From a virus: 20,917 bases of DNA. The position numbers were made by a program, and so were the translations under genes. The stretch lies in IMG/VR virus record IMGVR_UViG_3300033273_000396, positions 1-20,917 of that record; one strand, given 5' to 3'. This document shows positions 1 to 6,180 of this stretch, one piece after another; position 1 is the first letter of the stretch; each line of letters opens with the position of its first letter. Below the pieces are notes generated by a model. The model had not been told where the DNA came from. It made no database searches and saw only the letters and a list, made by a program, of their open reading frames with translations.

Positions 1-61
1 AAAAAAGTAAGTTTATTAATCTTCTAAAAACTATTTATAGGAAACAAATTATTTTTAGTTT

Positions 62-355
62 ATGAAGAAGTTCAACAAAAAACACAGAGGTGGTTTTGTA
101 AATCAATCATTCGGTATTACTGAAGAGTTTAGGGAGAAGCAAGAAAAGAGATATGGTAAGTTATGGCCAACTATCGACTTTCAAATGCACGAAGATTTTG
201 ACTTCGATGAATACCCATCCGGCCCTCAAAAGATAGGGTATCTACATTTAGGTAACATTGAGGTTGAGTTAACATACGCTGAGTGTAATCGTATTTTACA
301 TACTGTTTCCCAAGCGATGGATACCGCAAGGAAAAAGTATAGGTTAGGTGTCTGA
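62..355 (+). CDS. Conserved-looking small phage protein, unknown function
   Basis: A 97-residue soluble protein with no signal peptide or membrane segment. The N-terminus is basic (KKFNKKHRGG), the middle is acidic and aromatic (residues about 40-55, FDFDEYPSG nearby), and the C-terminal half looks like a short beta strand (GYLHLGNIEVELTY) followed by a helix rich in A, R and K. I do not recognise the family. The ATG at 62 follows an A/T-rich leader without a Shine-Dalgarno sequence; a TATTTATA element sits at 32-39. The end overlaps the next gene by 8 bases, so the two are probably translationally coupled. Coding potential is supported by this overlap chain and by normal codon use. The function is not inferable. 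Confidence 0.7.
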   Translation: MKKFNKKHRGGFVNQSFGITEEFREKQEKRYGKLWPTIDFQMHEDFDFDEYPSGPQKIGYLHLGNIEVELTYAECNRILHTVSQAMDTARKKYRLGV

Positions 356-701
356 GAAAACTGATATTTTTAGTATGTTTGATAAATCGGATGAGTCTAG
401 CGGCTTGTCCGATTATCTAATTACAGTACGGGATGTTATTGTAGAAAAAAAAGACCCGTATTATACATTAGCTAAGAACAACATAAAAAATATCATTCGA
501 GATGAAACCATATCCGAATCTAATTTAACTTATAGAGACAACGCTAACGATAGGTTGGTAAGGATAACAACAGTTCATACTTCTGAATATGTACTAAACC
601 TCATTGACATCTTTAAAGAGTTTATCAATTCAGATAAAGGTGTTTTAAACAAAGAAGCATTGTATTTTTTAAATAATCTTTGGAAAGCTAGGTATGAGTA
701 A
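348..701 (+). CDS. Small unknown protein, GTG start
   Basis: A 117-residue soluble, mostly helical protein of unknown function. It begins at a GTG (348) that overlaps the end of the preceding gene by 8 bases; the later internal ATG at 375 would remove nine residues. The N-terminus is acidic and polar (SEKTDIFSMFDKSDESSG). A charged region and a C-terminal helical segment with hydrophobic spacing follow (VLNLIDIFKEFI, ALYFLNNLWKARYE). No catalytic motif is visible. It is the second gene of a three-gene overlapping chain of small proteins, an arrangement typical of phage accessory genes. A regulatory or structural role would be guesswork. Confidence 0.65.
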   Translation: MSEKTDIFSMFDKSDESSGLSDYLITVRDVIVEKKDPYYTLAKNNIKNIIRDETISESNLTYRDNANDRLVRITTVHTSEYVLNLIDIFKEFINSDKGVLNKEALYFLNNLWKARYE

Positions 702-723
702 TATTTATAGTAAAGGAGATATT

Positions 724-1089
724 ATGGATTGGGATGAGTCTGAATACAACTACTTTATGCATTTAGATGATGTTACTAAAGTTTATTATCTTCACGACTA
801 CTTGTATGGTGAATTAGAATTAGATGAAGATGAACCTTGGGTAGATTTTGAACTCGATGAGGATGACATTTCCTACTTAGAAGATTCAGAGAAATCTCGT
901 AAAGTAGCCGTAGATGTGATTATCGATGACACAACATTTATTATAAAATGTCCTAATAGAACAGTTTTGGAAAACACTGTTAGAATGTTTATGATGGATG
1001 GTTTTATATTAGAGTACTTAGATTCAAACGGTGATGATGTTATGATTTACAATTTGATTGGTCATAGTAATCCAGTGTCAATGAACTGA
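724..1089 (+). CDS. Very acidic small unknown protein
   Basis: About 121 residues, strongly acidic in the N-terminal half (repeated D/E runs such as LELDEDEPWVDFELDEDD). A more ordinary alpha/beta-looking half follows (VAVDVIIDDTTFIIKCP). No known domain was recognised. I chose the ATG at 724 because AAGGAG at 713-718 lies five bases upstream, one of the best Shine-Dalgarno sequences in the window. The same frame is open from an ATG at 694, which would overlap the previous gene by 8 bases and add ten residues (MSNIYSKGDI), so that start remains possible. A TATTTATA element at 702-709 precedes the ribosome site. The stop codon at 1087-1089 overlaps the first regulatory dyad upstream of hsp20. 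The acidity could indicate a DNA mimic, but nothing else supports that. Confidence 0.65.
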   Translation: MDWDESEYNYFMHLDDVTKVYYLHDYLYGELELDEDEPWVDFELDEDDISYLEDSEKSRKVAVDVIIDDTTFIIKCPNRTVLENTVRMFMMDGFILEYLDSNGDDVMIYNLIGHSNPVSMN

Positions 1090-1149
1090 CAAAATGTCTG
1101 ACAACCTGACAAAGTGTAATAAAATACACTATTGGTATTACTTTTGTTC
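1088..1149 (+). promoter_or_regulatory. Probable -24/-12 (sigma-54-like) promoter with upstream dyad sites for hsp20
   Basis: Seen directly: a GACA-AAA-TGTC dyad at 1088-1098 and a near copy, GACA-AAG-TGTA, at 1108-1118. They start 20 bases apart, about two helical turns, with another GACAA half-site at 1100-1104. Downstream, TTGG (1132-1135) and TTTTGTT (1142-1148) place GG at 1134-1135 and GT at 1146-1147, exactly ten bases between them. That is the spacing of the sigma-54 GG-N10-GC element, with GT replacing GC. The predicted transcript start near 1158 leaves a leader of about 26 bases before the hsp20 ATG. The sigma-54 assignment and the activator-site role are inference. Confidence 0.45.
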
Positions 1150-1184
1150 TTTTAATAACAAATTAACATTAAAAAGGGTAATAT

Positions 1185-1532
1185 ATGACACTATTTGATT
1201 CTACATTTAACAAGGTTTTTGATTCCTATTTGAATTGGGATTTAGAAGACCAACGAATTTCAACTACTAACGCTAGAGTTCTTGATGATGTGTTGACTAT
1301 GGAATTTGAAGTTCCTGGTTTGTCAAACAAAGACATCGAGGTGAAAGTAGAAGACCGATTCTTGCTTATCAAGGGTGAAAGTGGTAATAGAAAGTTTGAA
1401 AAGAAATTTAAAATCCACGATGCTTTTGATTTAAATCAGACAAGTGCTGTTGCTAAAGATGGGTTGTTGAGTATTGAAATTCCAAAATACGAAGACCGTA
1501 AATCCAAAAGTATTACAGTAAAAGTTAAGTAA
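1185..1532 (+). CDS. hsp20: Small heat-shock protein, Hsp20/alpha-crystallin family
   Basis: A 115-residue ATP-independent holdase chaperone that would bind unfolding proteins in the host cytoplasm. Many T4-like marine phages carry one. The alpha-crystallin domain spans about residues 28-101. It includes the conserved VPGLSNKDIEV (43-53), VEDRFLLIKGE (55-65) and the AxxKDGLLSIEIPK segment (88-101). The C-terminal tail has an I-x-V motif (ITV, 110-112), which in this family docks into neighbouring subunits during oligomer assembly. The N-terminal arm is short, about 27 residues, and the total is slightly below the usual 140-150. The start is the ATG after AAAAAGGG (weak ribosome site). The upstream region carries paired dyads and a -24/-12-like promoter, so this gene is probably separately regulated. 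A tiny gene follows one base after its stop, and then a terminator. Confidence 0.93.
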   Translation: MTLFDSTFNKVFDSYLNWDLEDQRISTTNARVLDDVLTMEFEVPGLSNKDIEVKVEDRFLLIKGESGNRKFEKKFKIHDAFDLNQTSAVAKDGLLSIEIPKYEDRKSKSITVKVK

Positions 1533-1533
1533 G

Positions 1534-1725
1534 TTGAATTGGTTTAGGTACGACAAGGTTACATTTAATGACAAACTCTATTTGGTTTTAAGGAAAATAA
1601 GAGAAGACCAATTACCAATTGTCGCTACCTGGAAATCCCACTTGAACGCTGATATTGTATTACGAAAAGATGGCTTTTTCTATTTTTGCCAAGAAGTTAC
1701 GGATGTCGAGTGGGAAGATATTTGA
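1534..1725 (+). CDS. Tiny unknown protein downstream of hsp20, TTG start
   Basis: A 63-residue open frame beginning with TTG, one base after the hsp20 stop and ending just before a strong terminator, so it shares the hsp20 transcript. The frame has no internal Met, hence the TTG call. The sequence alternates basic and hydrophobic residues in a beta-rich pattern (KVTFNDKLYLVLRKIRE, then DIVLRKDGFFYFCQEV) and ends acidic. It resembles a small single-domain beta protein, but I do not recognise the family. Position, full use of the gap and codon pattern support it being real. The rare start codon and small size leave some doubt. Confidence 0.5.
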   Translation: MNWFRYDKVTFNDKLYLVLRKIREDQLPIVATWKSHLNADIVLRKDGFFYFCQEVTDVEWEDI

Positions 1726-1741
1726 AACGGACTTAACATAA

Positions 1742-1769
1742 GGGGGGGTTCTTTTGAATCCCCCTTTTT
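1742..1769 (+). terminator. Strong intrinsic terminator after hsp20 operon
   Basis: A G-rich stem (GGGGG-G-TTC, 1743-1751) pairs with GAA-T-CCCCC (1756-1764) across a TTTT loop (1752-1755), with one internal G·U pair. Five T residues follow at once (1765-1769). The 1770-1893 stretch after it is A/T-rich, holds no gene and contains a TATAAT at 1802-1807 without a convincing -35 partner. Confidence 0.88.
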
Positions 1770-1905
1770 ATATACTATTTTATTTAAGTTAGTTCGTATA
1801 GTATAATTTTATCCAAAAAGATGTTTTTGGTAATTTTTTAGAACTACTTATCAATGAAATTATTTATTAATCTGATATTCGTATCGTAAAACTATGGAGT
1901 TTTTT

Positions 1906-2178
1906 ATGGATGGAATTGTTAATGAAAAGTTTAATGAAGCAAAAGCTTGGTATAAATCCAAAACTATAATTGGATTAGTTATATCATCAGTATCAGCTAT
2001 CGTTTTCTCAATGACAAATGGTAATGTTGATATCCAAGGTGCTACAAATGAAATTTTAAATGCTGACAGTGTTGTTGAGTCGGCTGACAATGTGGTTGCT
2101 GGTGTAATGTTCTTTGTTGGACAAATAGTGGCATTGTGGGGGAGAATAACTGCTAAAACCGGATTGAAGGTAACGTAG
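1906..2178 (+). CDS. Holin-like small membrane protein (two helices)
   Basis: About 90 residues. An amphipathic N-terminus ending in WYKSKT is followed by a hydrophobic helix (TIIGLVISSVSAIVFSM), an acidic loop (about 25 residues), a second hydrophobic helix (VVAGVMFFVGQIVALWG) and a short basic tail (GRITAKTGLKV). The pattern SKTxxG, helix, acidic loop, helix, GRIxAKxxL recurs in small phage proteins often annotated as putative holins; it would sit in the host inner membrane. No endolysin lies beside it, so lysis function is unproven. I prefer the ATG at 1906 because GGAG (1896-1899) lies six bases before it; an in-frame ATG at 1894 would add four residues. The gene lies alone between two intrinsic terminators and must have its own promoter. 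Confidence 0.7.
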   Translation: MDGIVNEKFNEAKAWYKSKTIIGLVISSVSAIVFSMTNGNVDIQGATNEILNADSVVESADNVVAGVMFFVGQIVALWGRITAKTGLKVT

Positions 2179-2211
2179 TACTTGTTTAAAATTTAACAAT
2201 TATTTAACACT

Positions 2212-2239
2212 GGGGGCTTGTATAAGTCCCCTTTTTTTT
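2212..2239 (+). terminator. Intrinsic terminator after holin-like gene
   Basis: GGGG-G-CTT (2212-2219) pairs with AAG-T-CCCC (2224-2231) across a four-base loop (GTAT), again with one internal G·U pair, followed by eight T residues (2232-2239). It matches the terminator at 1742 in architecture, though not in loop sequence. Confidence 0.88.
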
Positions 2240-2267
2240 GTATTTTTATATAGTAAAATAAAAAAGT

Positions 2268-3197
2268 ATGACAAATCTCGGATATTGCTGTATCAATATG
2301 ACCCTTCGGAAAGACAAGATTACTACTAATCGTAGTATGATTAAAAAGACTTTCCTCAAAGAAGGTATCACAAGGTCATCAGACCTTGCTCTACAAAACG
2401 CAAAAGACCTTGTAGAGATTATCAAATGGAATGAAAGGAATGGCTTTAAACTCTTTCGTATGTCTTCTGACTTAGTTCCGTGGGCTAGTGAGTTCAAGTT
2501 GTCGGATATGCCAGACTATGAGAAGTTTAGTAACGTACTCAAGGGAGCAGGTACTTTGGCTAAAAAGTATGGTCAGAGAATCACATCACATCCTGGCCCA
2601 TTCAATGTTCTTGTATCTCCCAATCAGAGAGTCGTAGACAACACCATCAAAGACTTATCTATACACGGAGAACACTTTGACCTTATGGGGTTAGAGAGAA
2701 GTCACTACAACCCAATCAATATACATTGTAATGGTGTGTATGGTGACAAACAATCCGCTATGGATAGGTTTTGTAAAAACTTTGAAAGGTTACCTGAGTC
2801 AGTACAATCAAGATTGGTTGTAGAAAACGATGACAAGGCTAGTATGTACTCAGTCAAAGACCTTATGTATCTACACGAGAAAATTGGTATTCCGATTACC
2901 TTTGACTATCACCACCATAAGTTCAATACTGGTGGACTGAGTGAACAAGAGGCACTTGAGTTGGCTATGTCAACTTGGGGTGACTACAAACCATTGGTAC
3001 ACTATTCTGAATCTCGTACCTTAGAAGAAGAGGGTGTAAAACCACAAGCTCACTCTGATTACATCTATTCTGAAATTAACACATATGGTCATTCTCTCGA
3101 TATTGAGGTCGAGGCTAAGATGAAAGAACTGACTGTATTAGATTATCTTTCCAATTTTGGTAAACACCCAAAAGGGCATAGTATGGGGAAAGCTTGA
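2268..3197 (+). CDS. uvsE: UV damage endonuclease (UVDE/UvsE family)
   Basis: A 309-residue TIM-barrel endonuclease that nicks DNA 5' to UV photoproducts to start alternative excision repair. Length and motif order fit the family: LGYCCIN at the N-terminus (4-10), RMSSDLVPW (64-72), SHPGPFNVL (107-115), NIHCNGVYGDK (151-161), LVVENDD (183-189), FDYHHHKFN (212-220), VHYSES (244-249) and AHSDYI (261-266). Candidate metal ligands are His108, His153, Glu186, Asp213, His216, His245, His262 and Glu280. The position where some family members have a modified lysine two residues before the strand-8 histidine appears to be Leu243; this is an unaligned impression. The ATG follows an A-rich leader with no Shine-Dalgarno. 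Asp is coded mainly by GAC here, unlike many neighbours, which suggests a separate origin. It lies downstream of a terminator and stands alone. Confidence 0.93.
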   Translation: MTNLGYCCINMTLRKDKITTNRSMIKKTFLKEGITRSSDLALQNAKDLVEIIKWNERNGFKLFRMSSDLVPWASEFKLSDMPDYEKFSNVLKGAGTLAKKYGQRITSHPGPFNVLVSPNQRVVDNTIKDLSIHGEHFDLMGLERSHYNPINIHCNGVYGDKQSAMDRFCKNFERLPESVQSRLVVENDDKASMYSVKDLMYLHEKIGIPITFDYHHHKFNTGGLSEQEALELAMSTWGDYKPLVHYSESRTLEEEGVKPQAHSDYIYSEINTYGHSLDIEVEAKMKELTVLDYLSNFGKHPKGHSMGKA

Positions 3198-3219
3198 TTT
3201 TAATTATTTATTATTAAGT

Positions 3220-3245
3220 TTTTTGATATTTATGTGTATCAAAAA
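3220..3245. repeat. Perfect 9-bp inverted repeat between uvsE and membrane gene
   Basis: TTTTTGATA (3220-3228) and TATCAAAAA (3237-3245) form a perfect inverted repeat around an eight-base loop, inside the 134-base gap 3198-3331. There is no T-run after it on the + strand, so it is a poor + strand terminator. The rest of the gap holds no gene; AGCTTGAGCTGC and GCGAAAACG near 3253-3276 could add structure. It may be a protein site or an RNA element. Confidence 0.4.
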
Positions 3246-3331
3246 GTTATTAGCTTGAGCTGCTTAGCGAAAACGTAGTTTGATAATAAGTACAGATTTA
3301 AAAGTTAATAAAACTATATTTTGGAAAGAAA

Positions 3332-4429
3332 ATGAAAAAATTTTTTAACAAGAGGAATGGTTTTGTCTTCTTGATGATTATAAGTACATTCGCCTTGGCT
3401 GGTTCAGCGGCATACTACTCAGTCTTCGGATTGAGTTCTCTTTTTGCTGGAGCTAGATTCGAGGTGATTATTATGGCTGGGGCTTTAGAGTTATCTAAGT
3501 TGGTCGTAGCATCATACCTACATAACAATTGGAAAAAGGCTGGGTGGATGAAGTGGTATCTAACAATAGCAGTTGGTGTACTAATGGTAATCACATCCGC
3601 AGGTATATATGGATTCTTAACATCGGCATATCAAAAAACATCCGACCAGTTAGGAATTATGGACAAACAAATAAACGTAATTGAGTTAAAGAAAGATAGG
3701 TTTTCGGAATCATTAGATGGCTATAAGATTGAAAGAGAACAACTAAACACATCTATATCAGAGTTAACGAAAGGGTTATCTAACAATACTATTCAATACA
3801 AAGATAAGGAAACGGGTGAGATTATCACCACAACATCTTCATCAACTCGTAGAGTATTGAATGCTCAGTTAGATGATATGAAAGAACAACGAAATTTAGT
3901 TTCTATAAAAATGGAAGCTGTAACTGATTCTATAACTAAGTTAGATTTACAAATTTTAGATTTAGAATCAAACAATGAAGTAGCGGGTGAAATTGGCCCA
4001 TTGAGATATATGTCTCAAATAACAGGTAGACCAATGAATGTGATTGTAAATTGGTTTACATTACTAATCGTATTTGTGTTTGACCCATTAGCGATTGCTA
4101 TGGTAATAGCACTAAACAAATTAACAAAAAAGGAAGAGGATGGAATTGAAGATAGTATTCGGAGTACTGATATCAGCGATACTGATGAAGTGTTACCTAC
4201 ACCCAATGTTGATTCGAGCGGGAAGCAGAAGCAAGTATCAATACCTAAAGATGAAGTGGGAGAAGAGGGAAGCAAAACTCCAAAAGAAAAAGTGGAAGAA
4301 GTATCAGAAATTTCTGAAAAAACAAAAACTGAAAAGTCAGATGTAGAGTTTATACCCACAACTGATGAAGCCAAAAAACTATATGGCGAGAAACCTCCAA
4401 AAAGAATAAAACATATATACCGAAGATAA
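3332..4429 (+). CDS. Four-helix membrane protein with long periplasmic or cytoplasmic coiled coil
   Basis: A 365-residue protein of unknown function. A basic start (MKKFFNKRNG) precedes TM1 (about 11-30), then TM2 (about 42-62, with IIMAGALELSKLVVASYLH), TM3 (about 76-97) and a long heptad-like charged segment (about 105-215). TM4 follows (about 237-262), then a 100-residue tail very rich in K, E, S and T that ends in a basic cluster (PPKRIKHIYRR). Similar sequences with the VFGLSSLFAGA and ALELSKL signatures occur in tailed-phage genomes, but I know of no assigned role. With three helices before the coiled coil and one after it, the coiled coil and charged tail should lie on opposite sides of the membrane. 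The gene stands between two gaps and is probably separately expressed. The ATG follows TTGGAAAGAA, which is only Shine-Dalgarno-like. A spanin or superinfection role would be speculation. Confidence 0.8.
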   Translation: MKKFFNKRNGFVFLMIISTFALAGSAAYYSVFGLSSLFAGARFEVIIMAGALELSKLVVASYLHNNWKKAGWMKWYLTIAVGVLMVITSAGIYGFLTSAYQKTSDQLGIMDKQINVIELKKDRFSESLDGYKIEREQLNTSISELTKGLSNNTIQYKDKETGEIITTTSSSTRRVLNAQLDDMKEQRNLVSIKMEAVTDSITKLDLQILDLESNNEVAGEIGPLRYMSQITGRPMNVIVNWFTLLIVFVFDPLAIAMVIALNKLTKKEEDGIEDSIRSTDISDTDEVLPTPNVDSSGKQKQVSIPKDEVGEEGSKTPKEKVEEVSEISEKTKTEKSDVEFIPTTDEAKKLYGEKPPKRIKHIYRR

Positions 4430-4430
4430 G

Positions 4431-4463
4431 TTTGGATTATTCAAATAATTTTTGTATATTTAG
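4431..4463 (+). promoter_or_regulatory. Possible Bacteroidota-type promoter before clpP-like gene
   Basis: TTTG at 4431-4434 is followed after 20 bases by TATATTTA (4455-4462). This is close to the TTTG / TAnnTTTG pair known for Bacteroidota housekeeping promoters, with the last G missing. The 63-base gap is A/T-rich, so chance matches are likely. The tentative call rests on the position ahead of a multigene operon. Confidence 0.2.
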
Positions 4464-4492
4464 TTAAATAAAATAAAAAAATATCGTTTATA

Positions 4493-5119
4493 ATGGATGA
4501 ATTATACGGAAGCACGACATCGGCTGGTAATATGGAAGTAAACTATGAGCCAGTAGATGGCAATGATACACAACGTAGATATTATAGAGAATTTGACTAT
4601 GGTATTGATACAACTGATAATGTAATCTTAATTCAAGATGAGATTCAAGCTGGACTTACATTTGATATAGTATCTAAAGTTAGACTACTCAAAAAAATTA
4701 ATGGTGAATTGGATACCATTAATATTCTACTCAATTCACCAGGTGGTGATGTTATTGAGACCCTTGCGTTGATTGATTATATCAAATCACAAAAAGACCA
4801 AGGTATTAAGTTTAATATCATTGTAAGAGGAGCAGCTATGTCAGCCGCTGCACTTCTTCTAACGTGTGGTACTGGCATCCGTGCTGCATCTAAACACTCT
4901 AAGATTATGGTTCACCAATTGTCAACTGTTGTGGTTGGTAAATTGAGTGATGTAAAATCAAATGCTAAGTTTAGTGAAGAGTTGGAGAGCGATTGTAATC
5001 AACTTATGGCTGACAATACAAATAAAGACAAAAAGTATTGGGAAGGTATTTCATCTTCAGATTACTTTATGTCAGCCGAAAAGGCTTTAGATTTGGGTAT
5101 CATTGATAAAATTATTTAA
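4493..5119 (+). CDS. ClpP-like serine protease (peptidase family S14)
   Basis: A 208-residue self-compartmentalising-type serine protease. The Ser-His-Asp triad can be placed: Ser117 in GAAMSAAALLL, His141 in KIMVHQLS, and Asp190 just before YFMSAEKAL, matching the position in E. coli ClpP. The substrate-binding loop LLNSPGGDV (79-87) and the closing LGIIDKII are also family-typical. The first 40 residues are a divergent polar, acidic extension with no propeptide motif I recognise. In tailed phages S14 enzymes may mature the capsid, or act as ClpP analogues on host or phage proteins. No capsid or portal gene is in view, so either remains open. The start ATG has an A-rich leader without Shine-Dalgarno. 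It heads a compact operon, and the next gene begins three bases after the stop. Confidence 0.9.
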   Translation: MDELYGSTTSAGNMEVNYEPVDGNDTQRRYYREFDYGIDTTDNVILIQDEIQAGLTFDIVSKVRLLKKINGELDTINILLNSPGGDVIETLALIDYIKSQKDQGIKFNIIVRGAAMSAAALLLTCGTGIRAASKHSKIMVHQLSTVVVGKLSDVKSNAKFSEELESDCNQLMADNTNKDKKYWEGISSSDYFMSAEKALDLGIIDKII

Positions 5120-5122
5120 GTT

Positions 5123-5902
5123 ATGTTAGATTTTTTCACCGCAGAGGAGCTCGTAGCAAATTACGAGAAGTTCCGCAAATTAATTAACCAAACTTTTTCT
5201 GGTGAAAGGTTGGAAGCTCTTAACAAGATGTACGACCATTTTGAAGAGAGAATGATTTACACACCAGCATCTTCAGTTGAACATTACCATAATGCTTTTC
5301 CTGGTGGATATGTTGACCACGTTCTTCGTGTAACTCGTAACGCTTTGAAAGTGTATGACCTATGGCAAGACCTTGGTATGATTATGGAAGAGTTTGACAA
5401 AGAGACTCTCATCTTTACAGCACTCCACCACGACTTAGGAAAGTTAGGAACGCCTGATGCTGATTATTACATCAAGAATGATTCTGAGTGGCACGTAAAA
5501 AATCAAGGTAAGATTTATAAAACAAATCCAAATATTCATTGGATGAATCTTAATGACCGAACAATGTATAATCTCCAACACTTTGGTGTGAAATATACTG
5601 AAGAAGAAATGATTGGTATGAGATTGACTGATGGTCTTTATGATGAGAACAATAAAGAGTACTACATCAAATACAATAATGATGATAGACTTGCTACTTC
5701 AATCCCATTCATAATGCATACAGCTGACCAAATGGCTGCTATCTATGAAAACAAAAGATGGGAGAATGAGATGAACCCTTTAAAATCCACTCGTACAAAA
5801 AAAAGTGGTAGACCAAAGAAGGGTAACCTAAGTGAAACTTTTGCTAATAGTACTACTGATACTAAAAGTGTATTTGACGCATTTAAAGATATTGTAGAAT
5901 AA
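5123..5902 (+). CDS. HD-domain metal-dependent phosphohydrolase
   Basis: A 259-residue HD-superfamily enzyme. The metal-binding signature H...HD...D is visible as His66 (GGYVDHVLRV), His103-Asp104 (LHHDLGKLG) and Asp202 (MHTADQMA). Helices between these fit the fold. Related phage proteins hydrolyse nucleotides or cyclic phosphates; the substrate here cannot be told. After the domain (from about 220) there is a low-complexity basic stretch, TKKSGRPKKGN, which resembles an AT-hook, then a Ser/Thr-rich tail and a final helix (VFDAFKDIVE). The tail suggests nucleic-acid contact or a partner-binding end. It sits in an operon with the ClpP-like protease before it and a small membrane protein after it, whose ATG overlaps this stop codon by one base. 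Confidence 0.85.
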   Translation: MLDFFTAEELVANYEKFRKLINQTFSGERLEALNKMYDHFEERMIYTPASSVEHYHNAFPGGYVDHVLRVTRNALKVYDLWQDLGMIMEEFDKETLIFTALHHDLGKLGTPDADYYIKNDSEWHVKNQGKIYKTNPNIHWMNLNDRTMYNLQHFGVKYTEEEMIGMRLTDGLYDENNKEYYIKYNNDDRLATSIPFIMHTADQMAAIYENKRWENEMNPLKSTRTKKSGRPKKGNLSETFANSTTDTKSVFDAFKDIVE

Positions 5903-6180
5903 TGGTTATAACAATTATATTATTGTCAGTAGCGACAATCACGTTTGCATTTACAACTTGGAATCTTCTTCGTAAGAACGAAGCTTCTGAAGATGTTATT
6001 TTAGAACAAGAAGAAATGATTTCAACTATGGCTTCTAAAATTGACAATGCTATGGCTAAAATGAAGGAGTTAGATTCCAAAGGTTCATTTGAGGCTGATG
6101 ATGAAACAGGGTTTATATTTAAAAACCTATATGAAATTATTTCCGAATTAGAAAAATACTATGCCAAGGAAGAGAACTAA
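5902..6180 (+). CDS. Small single-pass membrane protein
   Basis: A 92-residue protein with an N-terminal membrane anchor (residues 2-22, MVITIILLSVATITFAFTTW) and a soluble, acidic helical remainder (coiled-coil-like 28-60). It ends in a segment with the pattern FEADDETGFIFKNLYEIISE (64-83). This FE-DDE-G-FFK-like pattern is familiar from small anchored proteins in marine T4-like phages, with no assigned function. The start ATG overlaps the HD-hydrolase stop by one base (TAATG), and the gene overlaps the sigma-factor gene by 20 bases, so it is co-translated with both. There is no signal peptidase site. Its location suggests a regulatory or membrane-tethering role, but that is inference only. 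Confidence 0.78.
   Translation: MVITIILLSVATITFAFTTWNLLRKNEASEDVILEQEEMISTMASKIDNAMAKMKELDSKGSFEADDETGFIFKNLYEIISELEKYYAKEEN

Noticed and set aside
1086-1112. Three CTGACAA repeats considered as a CRISPR or origin iteron array
   Set aside because: The units are too short and irregular in spacing (12 and 8). Paired dyads ahead of a promoter explain them better.
1802-1807. TATAAT as a sigma-70 promoter for the holin-like gene
   Set aside because: There is no recognisable -35 element at 16-18 bases and the region is A/T-rich, so a chance match is likely.
4140-4346. + strand 68-residue Lys-rich frame
   Set aside because: It lies inside the membrane-protein gene in another frame; its Lys richness reflects the A-rich coding of the tail.
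4015-4374. Open frame on the - strand (119 residues, Ser/Thr-rich)
   Set aside because: It is a mirror of the Lys/Glu-rich tail of the + strand membrane protein. It has no ribosome site, and no - strand genes occur elsewhere.
4436-4454. Small hairpin followed by TTTTT considered as terminator of the membrane gene
   Set aside because: The stem is five A/T pairs only, too weak to claim.
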